Assembly (NCBI GenBank): GCA_900542305.1
Contig: UQMU01000009.1
Coordinates: 1 to 61,188 of the forward strand
DNA length: 61,188 nt
Direction: 5' to 3'
Source of the DNA: an uncultured Collinsella sp.
Lineage (GTDB): Bacteria; Actinomycetota; Coriobacteriia; Coriobacteriales; Coriobacteriaceae
In this document: one piece after another, positions 33,942 through 42,298 of the stretch
Layout: every line of letters begins with the position of its first letter
Numbering within the stretch: the stretch's first letter is position 1
The notes under the pieces: model-generated
What the model was told of the DNA's origin: nothing
The model's database searches: none
Seen by the model: only the letters and a program-made list of their open reading frames with translations
Translations under genes and position numbers: made by a program

Positions 33942-34038
33942 CTACAGTCGTAAGGCGAGAAGCACCACATGCATCTCAATCCCGATCGATAAGACGCGAG
34001 GCGCGAGGCGCCAAACGCGCCGCCAGGACAAACCCCAT

Positions 34039-34210
34039 CCAAAACGCGCGAAGCGCGCCTTTCTTCCCTTCAGCCCGTAATCCGCCGAAGACCGAGGACA
34101 AAGGGACCCGACGGGTTTCCCTCTGAATGCATTCCGCAGCACGAAGCCACTTCCAAACGCGCGAAGCGCGCCATTATTCCCCCAGCCAGTAATCCGCCGA
34201 AGACCGGACA
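34039..34210. repeat. Imperfect direct repeat of about 60 bp
   Basis: 34039-34100 and 34152-34210 share the sequence around AACGCGCGAAGCGCGCC and TAATCCGCCGAAGACCG with few differences, 113 bp apart. It lies in the 578-bp gap upstream of larA. No gene was recognised there; 33950-34035 is GC-rich with short GCGAGGCG repeats. Confidence 0.55.
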
Positions 34211-34215
34211 TCGCA

Positions 34216-34342
34216 GGGTCCGCCATTAGTTTACTTTTAGGCACACTCCGCAGGACGCAAGAAGCCCTCGCCGCACGAAGTGCGCAGCGAGGGCTTCTTG
34301 CATGTCCGAGGACGTGCCTAAAAGTAAACTAATGGCGGACCC
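34216..34342. repeat. Composite inverted-repeat element, copy 2 (terminator of ppc)
   Basis: 29-bp perfect arms (34216-34244 and 34314-34342) enclose a 69-nt core. The core is nearly identical to copy 1 except in its inner stem, which is GCAAGAAGCCCTCGC here and remains fully paired. It follows the ppc stop by 21 bp and probably terminates it. Confidence 0.85.
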
Positions 34343-34363
34343 GGACGACTACAGGGCTATCGA

Positions 34364-37177
34364 TTACCCCGTGTTCTGCAGTCCTGCCGAGACGCCGGTC
34401 ACAGTCGAAAGAATCAGGCTCATGTACTCGGCCTTCTTCTCCTCGGCCATCTCGTCCTGGTTCATGCGCACCTCGCGAAGGGCGCGGACCTGGGCGATGG
34501 ACAGAGCGTCGACGTAGGGGTTGCGCACGCGGACGGCGCAACCGAGCACGCGGCGGCGCTGCAGCGGCCACTCGTCACCGACGATGGCAAGGACCCACTT
34601 ACGAGTGAGCTGCATCTCGGTAAAGACCTTCTTGGACAGATCATCGCGGTCGCCCAGATGCAGATACATCTTGGCGATGCGCTGGTCGGTCTTGGCGATC
34701 GACATCTCGATGTTGTCGATAAAGGTGCGGAAGAACGGCCACTCCTGGTAGGCAGCCTTGAGCTGGTCAAGATCGCCAAGCTGCTCGCAGGCGGTGCCCA
34801 GGCCGTACCAAGCGGCAAGGTTAATGCGCGCCTGGCTCCAGCTGAAGATCCACGGAATGGTACGCAGGTCGTCGAGCGACTTGGCACCCAAGCCGCGCTT
34901 GGCGGGACGCGAGCCGATCGGCAGCAGACCGACCTCGGTCAGCGGCGTCACGGTCGAGAACCACGGTGTAAAGTCCTCGGTGTTCAGCAGGTCCAGATAG
35001 CGCTCGTGGCTTGCGGTGTTGAGCTTCTCGGCCATATCCCAGAACTTCTGCGTGGTCTCGGTGTTGGTCTTCTCGACACTCGGGGCCGACTGCAAAAGCG
35101 TTGCGGCGGCAACGGACTCAACATGACGCTGAGCCAGCGTGCGGTTGCCGTAACGGGCAAAGATGACCTCGCCCTGCTCGGTGAGCTTAAAGAAGCAGTT
35201 GACCGAACCCTTGGGCTGCGCCAGCACGGCCTTGTTGGCCGGGCCGCCGCCACGGCCCACGGCACCGCCGCGACCGTGCATGAGCACCAGGTCGATATCG
35301 TTCTTCTCGGCCCACTTGGCGATGCGCTCCTGCGCGGAGTGCAGCGCGAGCATGGCCGTGGTAGGACCGGCGTCCTTAGAGGAGTCGGAATAGCCCAGCA
35401 TGACCTCCATGCGGCGGTTGGTCTGGGCAAGGCGCTTCTGCACCACGGGCAGCGTGAGCATCTGATCGAGCACGTCAACACAGCCCTCGAGGTCCTCGAG
35501 CTGCTCGAACAGCGGGATCACGTCGAGCTCGGGAACGTCCTCCTCGTGCGCGAAGGACAGGTGGGCAAGCTCAAAGACATCGGCCACATGCTGGGCGCTC
35601 TTGGTGAACGAAATGATGTAGCGGTGCGCCATCTTCTTGCCGTAACGCTTTTGGATGGAGCCGATAGCGCGGAAGGTATCGATGACCTCGCGCGTCATGG
35701 GCTGCAGATCGCCATGGATACCGTTCTCGTGGATATCCTTGAGGGCGCGGGCATGCACCACGGAGTGCTGACGGAACTCCATCTCGACCATATGGAAGCC
35801 GAAGGACTCGACCTGCCAGATGATGGTCTGGACCGGGCCGTAGGCGGCACGGACGGCACCGCAGGCAGCCAGCGAACGCTGGACGACGCGCAGGTCATCC
35901 AGGAACTCATCGGCGCTGTGGTACATGGTGTCGGTGATACGGCGCACGGTGGCGTTCAGACGATCGGCCATGACGAGCATGACGGCGCGATGCGGCTCGT
36001 GCTCGGAGATCAGCTCGGCGCGGGCCGTGTACTGGGTGCTCATCTCGACCTGATGGTTCCACAGGTTGATGAGCTCGGCCGACGGCTTGCTGTAGGTAGC
36101 CTCGAGCGTGAGGTTGCGGCCGATGCGGCGGCACTTGTCCTCGAGCTTGAGCACCATGTGGGTGAAGTACTTGGCGGCGACCTCACGGCTCACCTTAGCG
36201 GTGACGTTGGGGTTACCGTCGCGGTCGGAACCGATCCAGCTGCCGGGATGGAAGAACGCCGGGCACAGCGGCGGCACGGTGCCGGCCTTGTCGCCCAGCA
36301 CCCAGTCGTCAAAACGACGATAGATGACGGGGATAACGTCGAACAGCGTGTTATCAAAGATGTCGATGATGGTATCGGCTTCCTCGACCGGCGTGGGCTT
36401 CTTGAGCGCGATGGGGCTCGTACGCACCAGGGCGTCGATCTCCTGCAGCATATGGCGCTCGTTCTCCACCAGGTCGGAGCCGCCCAAACGCGGACGCTCC
36501 TCCAGCAGGTTGGAGATACGGCGAATCTTGCCCTCGACGGCCTTACGACGGGCCTCGGTGGGATGTGCGGTAAAGACAGGGTGGAACTCGAGCTTGCCGA
36601 GCAGCTCATTGGCACCCTCGACGCCCATCTCGTTTACCAACTGGTGATAGGCGACGGTGAGTTCGTTGGCGGGATCGACCTCGGTATCGGTCGATGCGCC
36701 GGCCTCGCGCTCGCGCAGCTGCGCCACACGGTAGTTCTCCTCCGACAGGTTTGCCAAGTGGAAGAAGCTCGTAAAGGCGCGAACGATGACCTGCTGCTTA
36801 TCAAGCGGCAGGCTGTCAATCAGATCGACGACTTCGCGAAACGCCACGGCGGTGGGCTCGTCGGCAGTGGGCACGCCCTGTTCGTCAACGGACTCGTCGG
36901 CAGCGCGGCTACCGGGGTTGCCAGCATTGGCCACAATCTCGGCTGTCAAAATCTTGTCGAACAGGTCCGCGATCTCGGGATCATACTCGCTAAGCACACG
37001 ACGTTCCAGGCGCAGGAACAGCGCCAGATTATCGCGCAGCTCCTCGGGGATCTCGATCTCGGCGAGACGCTCCCTGGACTCGGCATTCGAGCCGATTCGG
37101 TTAACGAGGCGGTTGACCACGGCAGCGACGCGCGCCGCGGCTTCGGGTACAGACTGGTTGCTTAGGTTCTCAGCCAC
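34364..37177 (-). CDS. ppc: Phosphoenolpyruvate carboxylase
   Basis: About 937 residues, full length, ending in the invariant QNTG. It makes oxaloacetate from PEP and bicarbonate, feeding succinate and aspartate synthesis. Signatures are VFTAHPTEARRK with the catalytic His, GYSDSSKDAG with the catalytic Lys, and the glycine-rich RGGAVGRGGGP. A GTG at 37177 with GGGAGG seven bases upstream is preferred. An ATG four codons earlier is also possible. A consensus -10 TATAAT lies at 37222-37227. Confidence 0.95.
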   Translation of the reverse strand: MAENLSNQSVPEAAARVAAVVNRLVNRIGSNAESRERLAEIEIPEELRDNLALFLRLERRVLSEYDPEIADLFDKILTAEIVANAGNPGSRAADESVDEQGVPTADEPTAVAFREVVDLIDSLPLDKQQVIVRAFTSFFHLANLSEENYRVAQLREREAGASTDTEVDPANELTVAYHQLVNEMGVEGANELLGKLEFHPVFTAHPTEARRKAVEGKIRRISNLLEERPRLGGSDLVENERHMLQEIDALVRTSPIALKKPTPVEEADTIIDIFDNTLFDVIPVIYRRFDDWVLGDKAGTVPPLCPAFFHPGSWIGSDRDGNPNVTAKVSREVAAKYFTHMVLKLEDKCRRIGRNLTLEATYSKPSAELINLWNHQVEMSTQYTARAELISEHEPHRAVMLVMADRLNATVRRITDTMYHSADEFLDDLRVVQRSLAACGAVRAAYGPVQTIIWQVESFGFHMVEMEFRQHSVVHARALKDIHENGIHGDLQPMTREVIDTFRAIGSIQKRYGKKMAHRYIISFTKSAQHVADVFELAHLSFAHEEDVPELDVIPLFEQLEDLEGCVDVLDQMLTLPVVQKRLAQTNRRMEVMLGYSDSSKDAGPTTAMLALHSAQERIAKWAEKNDIDLVLMHGRGGAVGRGGGPANKAVLAQPKGSVNCFFKLTEQGEVIFARYGNRTLAQRHVESVAAATLLQSAPSVEKTNTETTQKFWDMAEKLNTASHERYLDLLNTEDFTPWFSTVTPLTEVGLLPIGSRPAKRGLGAKSLDDLRTIPWIFSWSQARINLAAWYGLGTACEQLGDLDQLKAAYQEWPFFRTFIDNIEMSIAKTDQRIAKMYLHLGDRDDLSKKVFTEMQLTRKWVLAIVGDEWPLQRRRVLGCAVRVRNPYVDALSIAQVRALREVRMNQDEMAEEKKAEYMSLILSTVTGVSAGLQNTG

Positions 37178-37221
37178 GTTTCCTCCCATTCCTCCTTCTA
37201 TGCACGTAACATGCGGTATTC

Positions 37222-37284
37222 ATTATAGGCGCTTGAGAAATACTTTCGACACTGATTGCGCTTTACCACACAAAAGTATTTTCT
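37222..37284 (-). promoter_or_regulatory. ppc promoter region with inverted repeat
   Basis: On the minus strand TATAAT (37222-37227) is a consensus -10. Upstream, AGAAATACTTT (from 37235) and its near complement (37273-37284) form an inverted repeat with one bulge that overlaps the expected -35. It could be a regulator site. Confidence 0.5.
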
Positions 37285-37341
37285 GCATTGCAAGGGTTTT
37301 TGCCCTAAATGGTCGTATTTCTCGGTGGACGGCATACACAA

Positions 37342-37377
37342 ACGGGAGCATTCCGCATAAATGCGAAACACCCCCGT
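37342..37377 (-). terminator. Possible terminator of hisS
   Basis: ACGGG/CCCGT ends (37342-37346 with 37373-37377) enclose an inner stem around TTCGCAT. On the minus strand only TTGTGT follows, so the call is weak. Confidence 0.4.
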
Positions 37378-37435
37378 AACAATCGCTCGTCGCGAGCGGG
37401 ACATGTTAGCGGGTCCGCAGCTCAAAAATCATGCG

Positions 37436-38749
37436 CTACAGACGCTCGCGAACCGCCTCGACGACGTTGGCCAGATCGACGAGAACCTCGTCATGGCTCT
37501 GCATGTCGCGCACCTTGACCTTGCCGGCGGCAAGCTCGTCGCCGCCCAGGACCAGGATGAGCTTGGCGCCTACCTTATCGGCCTGCTTAAACTGGGCCTT
37601 GAGCGAACGGCCCTGATAGTCGGCCTCGGTCACGATGCCTGCGGCGCGAAGCTTCTGCGTAATGGCAAAGACGTTCTGGCGCAGTTCCTTGCCGGCATTG
37701 GCGACATAGACGCACGGGGCCTCATCGGCACCCAGATCGCTGCCAAAGGCCTGCAGGGCCAGCAGGGCGCGCTCAAAACCGACGGCAAAGCCGACGCCCG
37801 CCGTGGGCTTGCCACCCTCGAGCTCGACCAGGCCATCGTAGCGACCGCCGCCGCCGATGGAGCCGACGCCGGCGCCAGGGGCCTCGACCTCAAAGACGGT
37901 GCGGGTGTAGTAGTCCAGACCACGCACCAGGGTGGGATCCTCTACATACTCGATACCGGCAGCATCCAGATAGCGCTTGACTTGCTCGTAGTGCTCGCGG
38001 CACTCGTCGCACAGGTTGTCGCCCATCAGCGGAGCCTCGGCCATGATCTCGCGGCAATGGTCGTTCTTGCAGTCGAAGGCGCGCAGCGGGTTGAGCTCGG
38101 CGCGCTCGCGGCACTCGTCGCACATCTCGTCGGCGTGATCGAGGATAAACTGCTTAACCTGCTCGCGATAGGCCGGACGGCACTGCGCATCGCCCATCGA
38201 GTTAATGAGCAGACGGAGCTTGGAAAGATCGAAGCCCAGGCGCTTGTAGAACTCCATGAGCATGATGATGCACTCGGCGTCTGCCGCCGGATCGGGAGCG
38301 CCGAGCCACTCGATGCCCACCTGGTGAAACTGGCGCAGGCGACCCTTCTGGGGACGCTCGCCACGGAACATGGCCTCGGCATAGTACGCCTTAAACGGCG
38401 TGGAGCCCTGGGGCACTAGGTTGTTCTCCACGACGGCGCGCACCACACCGGCCGTGCCCTCGGGACGAAGGGCCAGGCGCTGCTTGGGCTTAAGCTTGGT
38501 ATCGGTGCCCTCGGTAAAGACGCGCTCCAGGTTGGCGCCGCTAAACACGCGGAACATCTCCTTGCGAACGACGTCGGTCGACTGGCCGATGCCGTGGACA
38601 AACACGTCCACCTGCTCGATGGCGGGCGTCTCGATGGGTTTAAAACCAAACGGCTCGAACACGCCGGCCGCAATCTGCTGCATCTTTTGCCAGGCGCGCA
38701 TCTCGGCGCCGATAAGGTCGCGGGTTCCCTCCGCCTTCTGTGCCTGCAT
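37436..38749 (-). CDS. hisS: Histidyl-tRNA synthetase
   Basis: 437 residues, class II. Motif 1 region FGFKPIETPAIEQ, motif 2 FRGERPQKGRLRQFHQVGIEW, the histidine-specific loop LVRGLDYYTRTVFE and motif 3 GVGFAVGFERALLAL are in order, followed by the anticodon-binding domain (YVANAGKELRQNVF ... DYQGRSLKAQFKQADK). The ATG at 38749 follows AAAGGTG. In many bacteria hisS is next to aspS; here they are about 9 kb apart. Confidence 0.96.
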   Translation of the reverse strand: MQAQKAEGTRDLIGAEMRAWQKMQQIAAGVFEPFGFKPIETPAIEQVDVFVHGIGQSTDVVRKEMFRVFSGANLERVFTEGTDTKLKPKQRLALRPEGTAGVVRAVVENNLVPQGSTPFKAYYAEAMFRGERPQKGRLRQFHQVGIEWLGAPDPAADAECIIMLMEFYKRLGFDLSKLRLLINSMGDAQCRPAYREQVKQFILDHADEMCDECRERAELNPLRAFDCKNDHCREIMAEAPLMGDNLCDECREHYEQVKRYLDAAGIEYVEDPTLVRGLDYYTRTVFEVEAPGAGVGSIGGGGRYDGLVELEGGKPTAGVGFAVGFERALLALQAFGSDLGADEAPCVYVANAGKELRQNVFAITQKLRAAGIVTEADYQGRSLKAQFKQADKVGAKLILVLGGDELAAGKVKVRDMQSHDEVLVDLANVVEAVRERL

Positions 38750-38814
38750 GGGCAAACACCTTTCTTTTGTATCGCGTCATAGGTAACGGTCATTATACGG
38801 CACAAACACAAACC

Positions 38815-39018
38815 GCGGCGGCGCGTCTGACCGAACGAGGGTATGGGGACTCGTTCGGCCAGACGCGCCGCCGCTGTTTGTGATCCCTTTTCCTCCGTCC
38901 CCTTCGGATCACGTGATCCCTTGGGGACGGAAGAAAAGGGATCATTTCGTAGGCCCGTGGCCGCCTTGGAAACCGAATGATGGTACGAGCATCCATTCGG
39001 CTTCCAAGGCGGCCACGG
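38815..39018. repeat. Three successive long hairpins upstream of hisS
   Basis: Stem 1 pairs 38815-38838 with 38851-38874 (24 bp, arm GCGGCGGCGCGTCTGACCGA...). Stem 2 pairs 38881-38902 with 38923-38944 (21 of 22, TGATCCCTTTTCCTCCGTCC...). Stem 3 pairs 38955-38983 with 38993-39018 (about 25 bp). Stem 2 shares its arm with sites at 2288 and 47448. They separate hisS from an MFS remnant. Confidence 0.75.
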
Positions 39019-39053
39019 ACAGAACGGGGCGAACAGAAAAGAGCGACGGACGC

Positions 39054-39440
39054 CTACTCCCCCGCCACGCTTGCGCGCAGCTTGGAGGTGATGGTGCCCG
39101 TGACCTTGCCGAGGTCGGCCATGCCAAACTGCTTGGACGCGGCTGGGCAGCGCCGCCACCATGCAGATAGCCGCGAGCACCAGGAAAGCGGAACGCCAGC
39201 CCACACTCACGATAAGCGAGCTCACGATCGGCGAGAGAATGGCTCCGCCAAAGCCCGAACCCGAAAGTGCGATGGAAACGGCAAGGAGCACGTAGACCTG
39301 CCACAGCTCACCCACAAAGCTCATGCCAGCAAGCACCGCCGAGGTAGCGATAACGGTGAGCGAGCCCAACACGTGGCCATGATCACGAAGCCGGAGGCCA
39401 CGACGAGCCAGCCGGGGAAGAACTTACGTTGCTGGGACAT
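39054..39440 (-). pseudogene. Remnant of an MFS transporter
   Basis: The 5' end is intact: AAGGAG, ATG at 39440 and a normal N-terminus (MSQQRKFFPGWLVVASGF). After about 25 codons the sense frame shifts, continuing as LGSLTVIATSAVLAGMSF and a stretch with GSGFGGAILSPIVSSLI, typical of membrane segments of MFS carriers. It then shifts again into a short C-terminus ending at a stop at 39054. About 130 of the usual 400 residues remain, so large internal parts are deleted. It cannot make a transporter. Confidence 0.75.
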
Positions 39441-39512
39441 ACTGCTCCTTATTTAACAAACGAATAGCCTGCGCCGGGCGCCGGTAGTGCCCAAGATTGC
39501 CTTGAAAGACAA

Positions 39513-39537
39513 GGGCATAGGCCTTACGGCCATGCCC
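39513..39537 (-). terminator. Terminator of the M20 amidohydrolase gene
   Basis: GGGCAT plus GGCC arms form a stem between 39513 and 39537, followed on the minus strand by TTGTCTTTC. A wider imperfect pairing (39480-39492 with 39558-39570) reaches into the 3' end of the gene. Confidence 0.6.
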
Positions 39538-39563
39538 GCAGGCTTGAAAGGCAAGGTTGGGTG

Positions 39564-40859
39564 CTACCGGTGGTCGGCGATATAGCCCAAAGCGACGGCG
39601 GTATAGGCTGCGGCACCGAGCGGCAGCTCGGCATCGTTAAAGCGCGCCTTGGGATGGTGCTGGGCAAAATGCTCATCCGTATCGGTTACAGCGGCGCCCA
39701 CGGTAAAGTACGCGCTCGGGATCTCGCTCGAAATCAACGCGAAGTCCTCACTCGCCATGGCGTGGAACAGCGGCAGGAAGGCGGCCTTGGGCAGCACCGC
39801 GTCCACGTAGCCAAGCGACGCTTGCGTCATATCGTCATCGAGTACGAGCGGGGGAACATCCGAGAGTGTCTCGAGGGTCGCCGGCGTGCGATACGTTGCG
39901 GCCACGCCGTTGACGACCTCGGCGATACGTTCCTTGAGATGAGCCATGAGATCGACATCGAAGCCACGCAGCGTTCCCTCGAGCACACAAGTGTCGGGGA
40001 TGACATTTGCGGCCTGACCGCCGGCGAACTTACCCACGGTCAGTGCGACCTCCTTGGCCGCCGGCACTTCGCGAGCGATAAGCTCCTGGAGAGCCAGGTG
40101 CACATGCACACCGGCCGTTATGGGGTCGATGCAGATCTCGGGGCTGGAGCCGTGGCCACCCTTGCCCTGGAGCGTGATGCGGAAACCGTACACACCCGAG
40201 AGCGCCGGGCTGCCGTAGAGCACCAGGCCAAGCGGCGACTGGCTGTTGACATGCATGGCAAAGGCCGCCTGAGGGCGCGGGTTCTCGAGCAAGCCGTCGG
40301 CGATGGCAGCGCGCGCTCCCTCAAAGGTCTCCTCACCCGGCTGGAACAACAGTTTGACGGTGGCATTGGCGTCGACGAGCTCGCCCTCGCGGGCCTTGAG
40401 CAGGCGCGCCGCACCAAGCAGCGCCGTCGCGTGCATATCGTGTCCGCATGCGTGCATGCAGCCATTGGTGGATGCAAAGGGCTCGCCGGATTCCTCGACA
40501 ACGGGCAGGGCGTCCATGTCGCCACGCAGCATAACGACCGTTCCGGCCTGTTCGTCCGTGCAGACGCCATTGCCTTGGGCCGCGGTGGCACCGGCACCGA
40601 CAAGGCCCACAACACAGGAACCATCGACGAGCGTGGCAAATGGAATGTCCATCTCGGTCAGGCGTGCTTGGATATACGCAGAGGTCTGCGGGAGGCTATT
40701 ACCCAGCTCGGGCATCTGGTGTAAATCGTGTCGCCATGCAGCGAGCTCGCCTGCAAAAGCCTGAGCCTCTGCAACAAGACCGTCACCGATAGCGGCCTGC
40801 GCCGCCACGGTGGCCTTGGGCGCTGATTGCGGTTGAAAATCGGACAGAGCTGGTGCCAT
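39564..40859 (-). CDS. M20-family amidohydrolase/peptidase
   Basis: 431 residues of the hippurate/N-acyl-amino-acid amidohydrolase type. The N-terminal WRHDLHQMPELG, the metal site LRGDMDALP, MHACGHDMHATALLG and FQPGEE are present, as is the lid-domain GKGGHGSSPE, followed by the C-terminal MASEDFA metal ligand region. It is cytosolic. The start at 40859 follows TGGGGGG. The substrate is an N-acylated amino acid or small peptide; more cannot be said. Confidence 0.92.
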   Translation of the reverse strand: MAPALSDFQPQSAPKATVAAQAAIGDGLVAEAQAFAGELAAWRHDLHQMPELGNSLPQTSAYIQARLTEMDIPFATLVDGSCVVGLVGAGATAAQGNGVCTDEQAGTVVMLRGDMDALPVVEESGEPFASTNGCMHACGHDMHATALLGAARLLKAREGELVDANATVKLLFQPGEETFEGARAAIADGLLENPRPQAAFAMHVNSQSPLGLVLYGSPALSGVYGFRITLQGKGGHGSSPEICIDPITAGVHVHLALQELIAREVPAAKEVALTVGKFAGGQAANVIPDTCVLEGTLRGFDVDLMAHLKERIAEVVNGVAATYRTPATLETLSDVPPLVLDDDMTQASLGYVDAVLPKAAFLPLFHAMASEDFALISSEIPSAYFTVGAAVTDTDEHFAQHHPKARFNDAELPLGAAAYTAVALGYIADHR

Positions 40860-40937
40860 AGATGCCCCCCAGTAACGTTTTTGCAGCAAGCACTTTGATA
40901 GCGTAAAGTGCAAGGTACAACTTTAAGGGTGGCGCAT

Positions 40938-40963
40938 AAAAAATGCCGCCCCGGGAGGGCGGC
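40938..40963 (-). terminator. Terminator of the EamA exporter gene
   Basis: The GCCGCCC / GGGCGGC stem (40945-40951 with 40957-40963) is followed on the minus strand by TTTTTTATG. Confidence 0.88.
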
Positions 40964-40975
40964 GCAACAAGTTGT

Positions 40976-41959
40976 TTACAATTGCTGGCGCGGCTTTTTG
41001 CGCAAAAAATCGAAGTGAGTCTCGCTCAAGACAATCGACAGGAAGATAAGCACGAAACCGGCGAGCAGGCGCGAGGTGAGCGCCTCCCCCATCAGCACCA
41101 CCGAAAACAACACGCCCGAAGGCGACTCCATCGAAAGGAGCAGCGAGCCCGTCGAGGCCGGGACATGCGCCAGGCCGACGTTTTGGATGAGCAGGGCCAC
41201 GCACGTACAGCCCACCGAGAGAAACGCCATCACACTGATAAAGCTCGGCGTCCAAACGGACAGAGGCGCTTGGGTCTCGAATAGCAGCGACGAGATCAGG
41301 CTCAGCACGCCGTTGCCCACAAACATCCAAAACGTGATGACGTTGATGTCCATTTTGCGACCGTACTTGGCGGTCACCGCCATCTGGACGGCGAAGAAGA
41401 CCGCGCCCGCCAGCGTAATGACGTCACCGATATTGAATTCAACGCTATCGAGGGCCACCAAGCCAATGCCCGCCAAGCACAGCAGTGCCGCGCCCAGGTT
41501 ATAGCGGGTGAGTTTTTCGCCGCTCAGAAAATAGCTCGCGAACGGCACGAGGATGCAATACGTGCCCGTCAAAAAAGCATTCTTGCCCGCCGTGGTGTGC
41601 GCCAGGCCGACTGTCTGCAGGACGTAGGCGGCCCACATTAGTGTGCCCATTCCAAGTCCGACGATAAGGTTGCGGGCATTGAGGTGCGCGATGATACGCT
41701 TGTGGAAGATGACAAACATGACCAACGCCGCAGGCAGAAAGCGCACGTAGAGCAGTTCAAACACCGGAATGGTGTCGAGTGCGTCCTTCATGGTCGTAAA
41801 GGAGTAGCCCCAGACGACTGCCACCGAAAGTAGCAGAACCTTCCAGAACAGCGGAGAGCGAGCGCCCGCGCCCCGGGGAATACCGCCCGCGCCCAAATCC
41901 TCACGGGCTACAGGGGTATCAGGCATGTTTTCGATTTCGTTGGCAGTGTATTGGGCCAT
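40976..41959 (-). CDS. EamA/DMT-superfamily transporter
   Basis: 327 residues with ten predicted membrane segments in two EamA repeats (VVWGYSFTTMKDALD near the start of the first; TPSFISVMAFLSVGCTCVALLIQN in the second). Members export metabolites or amino acids. The start at 41959 follows GAGGATG. It has a hydrophilic N-terminal extension of about 40 residues. The substrate is unknown. Confidence 0.88.
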   Translation of the reverse strand: MAQYTANEIENMPDTPVAREDLGAGGIPRGAGARSPLFWKVLLLSVAVVWGYSFTTMKDALDTIPVFELLYVRFLPAALVMFVIFHKRIIAHLNARNLIVGLGMGTLMWAAYVLQTVGLAHTTAGKNAFLTGTYCILVPFASYFLSGEKLTRYNLGAALLCLAGIGLVALDSVEFNIGDVITLAGAVFFAVQMAVTAKYGRKMDINVITFWMFVGNGVLSLISSLLFETQAPLSVWTPSFISVMAFLSVGCTCVALLIQNVGLAHVPASTGSLLLSMESPSGVLFSVVLMGEALTSRLLAGFVLIFLSIVLSETHFDFLRKKPRQQL

Positions 41960-42158
41960 GGAACATCCTCGCACTCAATCTGGGCGTGGTGTCCGCACGC
42001 GTATGGCTGCGTGCCGCCTCATGGTCAAATAAAAACAGGGCGCACCGGACCCCCGGCACGCCCCGCTACTGTAGCAACAACCAAGCAGCCCACGCAATTC
42101 ACCCCGCTAAAGCGTTTTGTTCCGCCGTTCTACCGAACGGCGGACCGGCCGACGCTGC

Positions 42159-42258
42159 GCGAGCCGCATTCACGCCAATCTGACGTTCAACTTCAAGGGC
42201 GCGACCAAAAGGTCAGCGCCCTTTCGTTTCACGTCACCTTGGCGCAAATGCGGCTCGC
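42159..42258. terminator. 100-nt hairpin downstream of the YhgE pair
   Basis: 42159-42186 pairs with 42231-42258 at 24 of 28 positions, and an inner stem (AAGGGCGC with GCGCCCTT, plus GACC/GGTC) forms the tip. A separate TCCGCCGTT/AACGGCGGA hairpin lies at 42121-42144. This is the main content of the 339-bp gap and probably ends YhgE transcription. Confidence 0.6.
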
Positions 42259-42298
42259 TCGCTGACATTGCCGCAGCATCAGCGTTTACATTGTTGCG

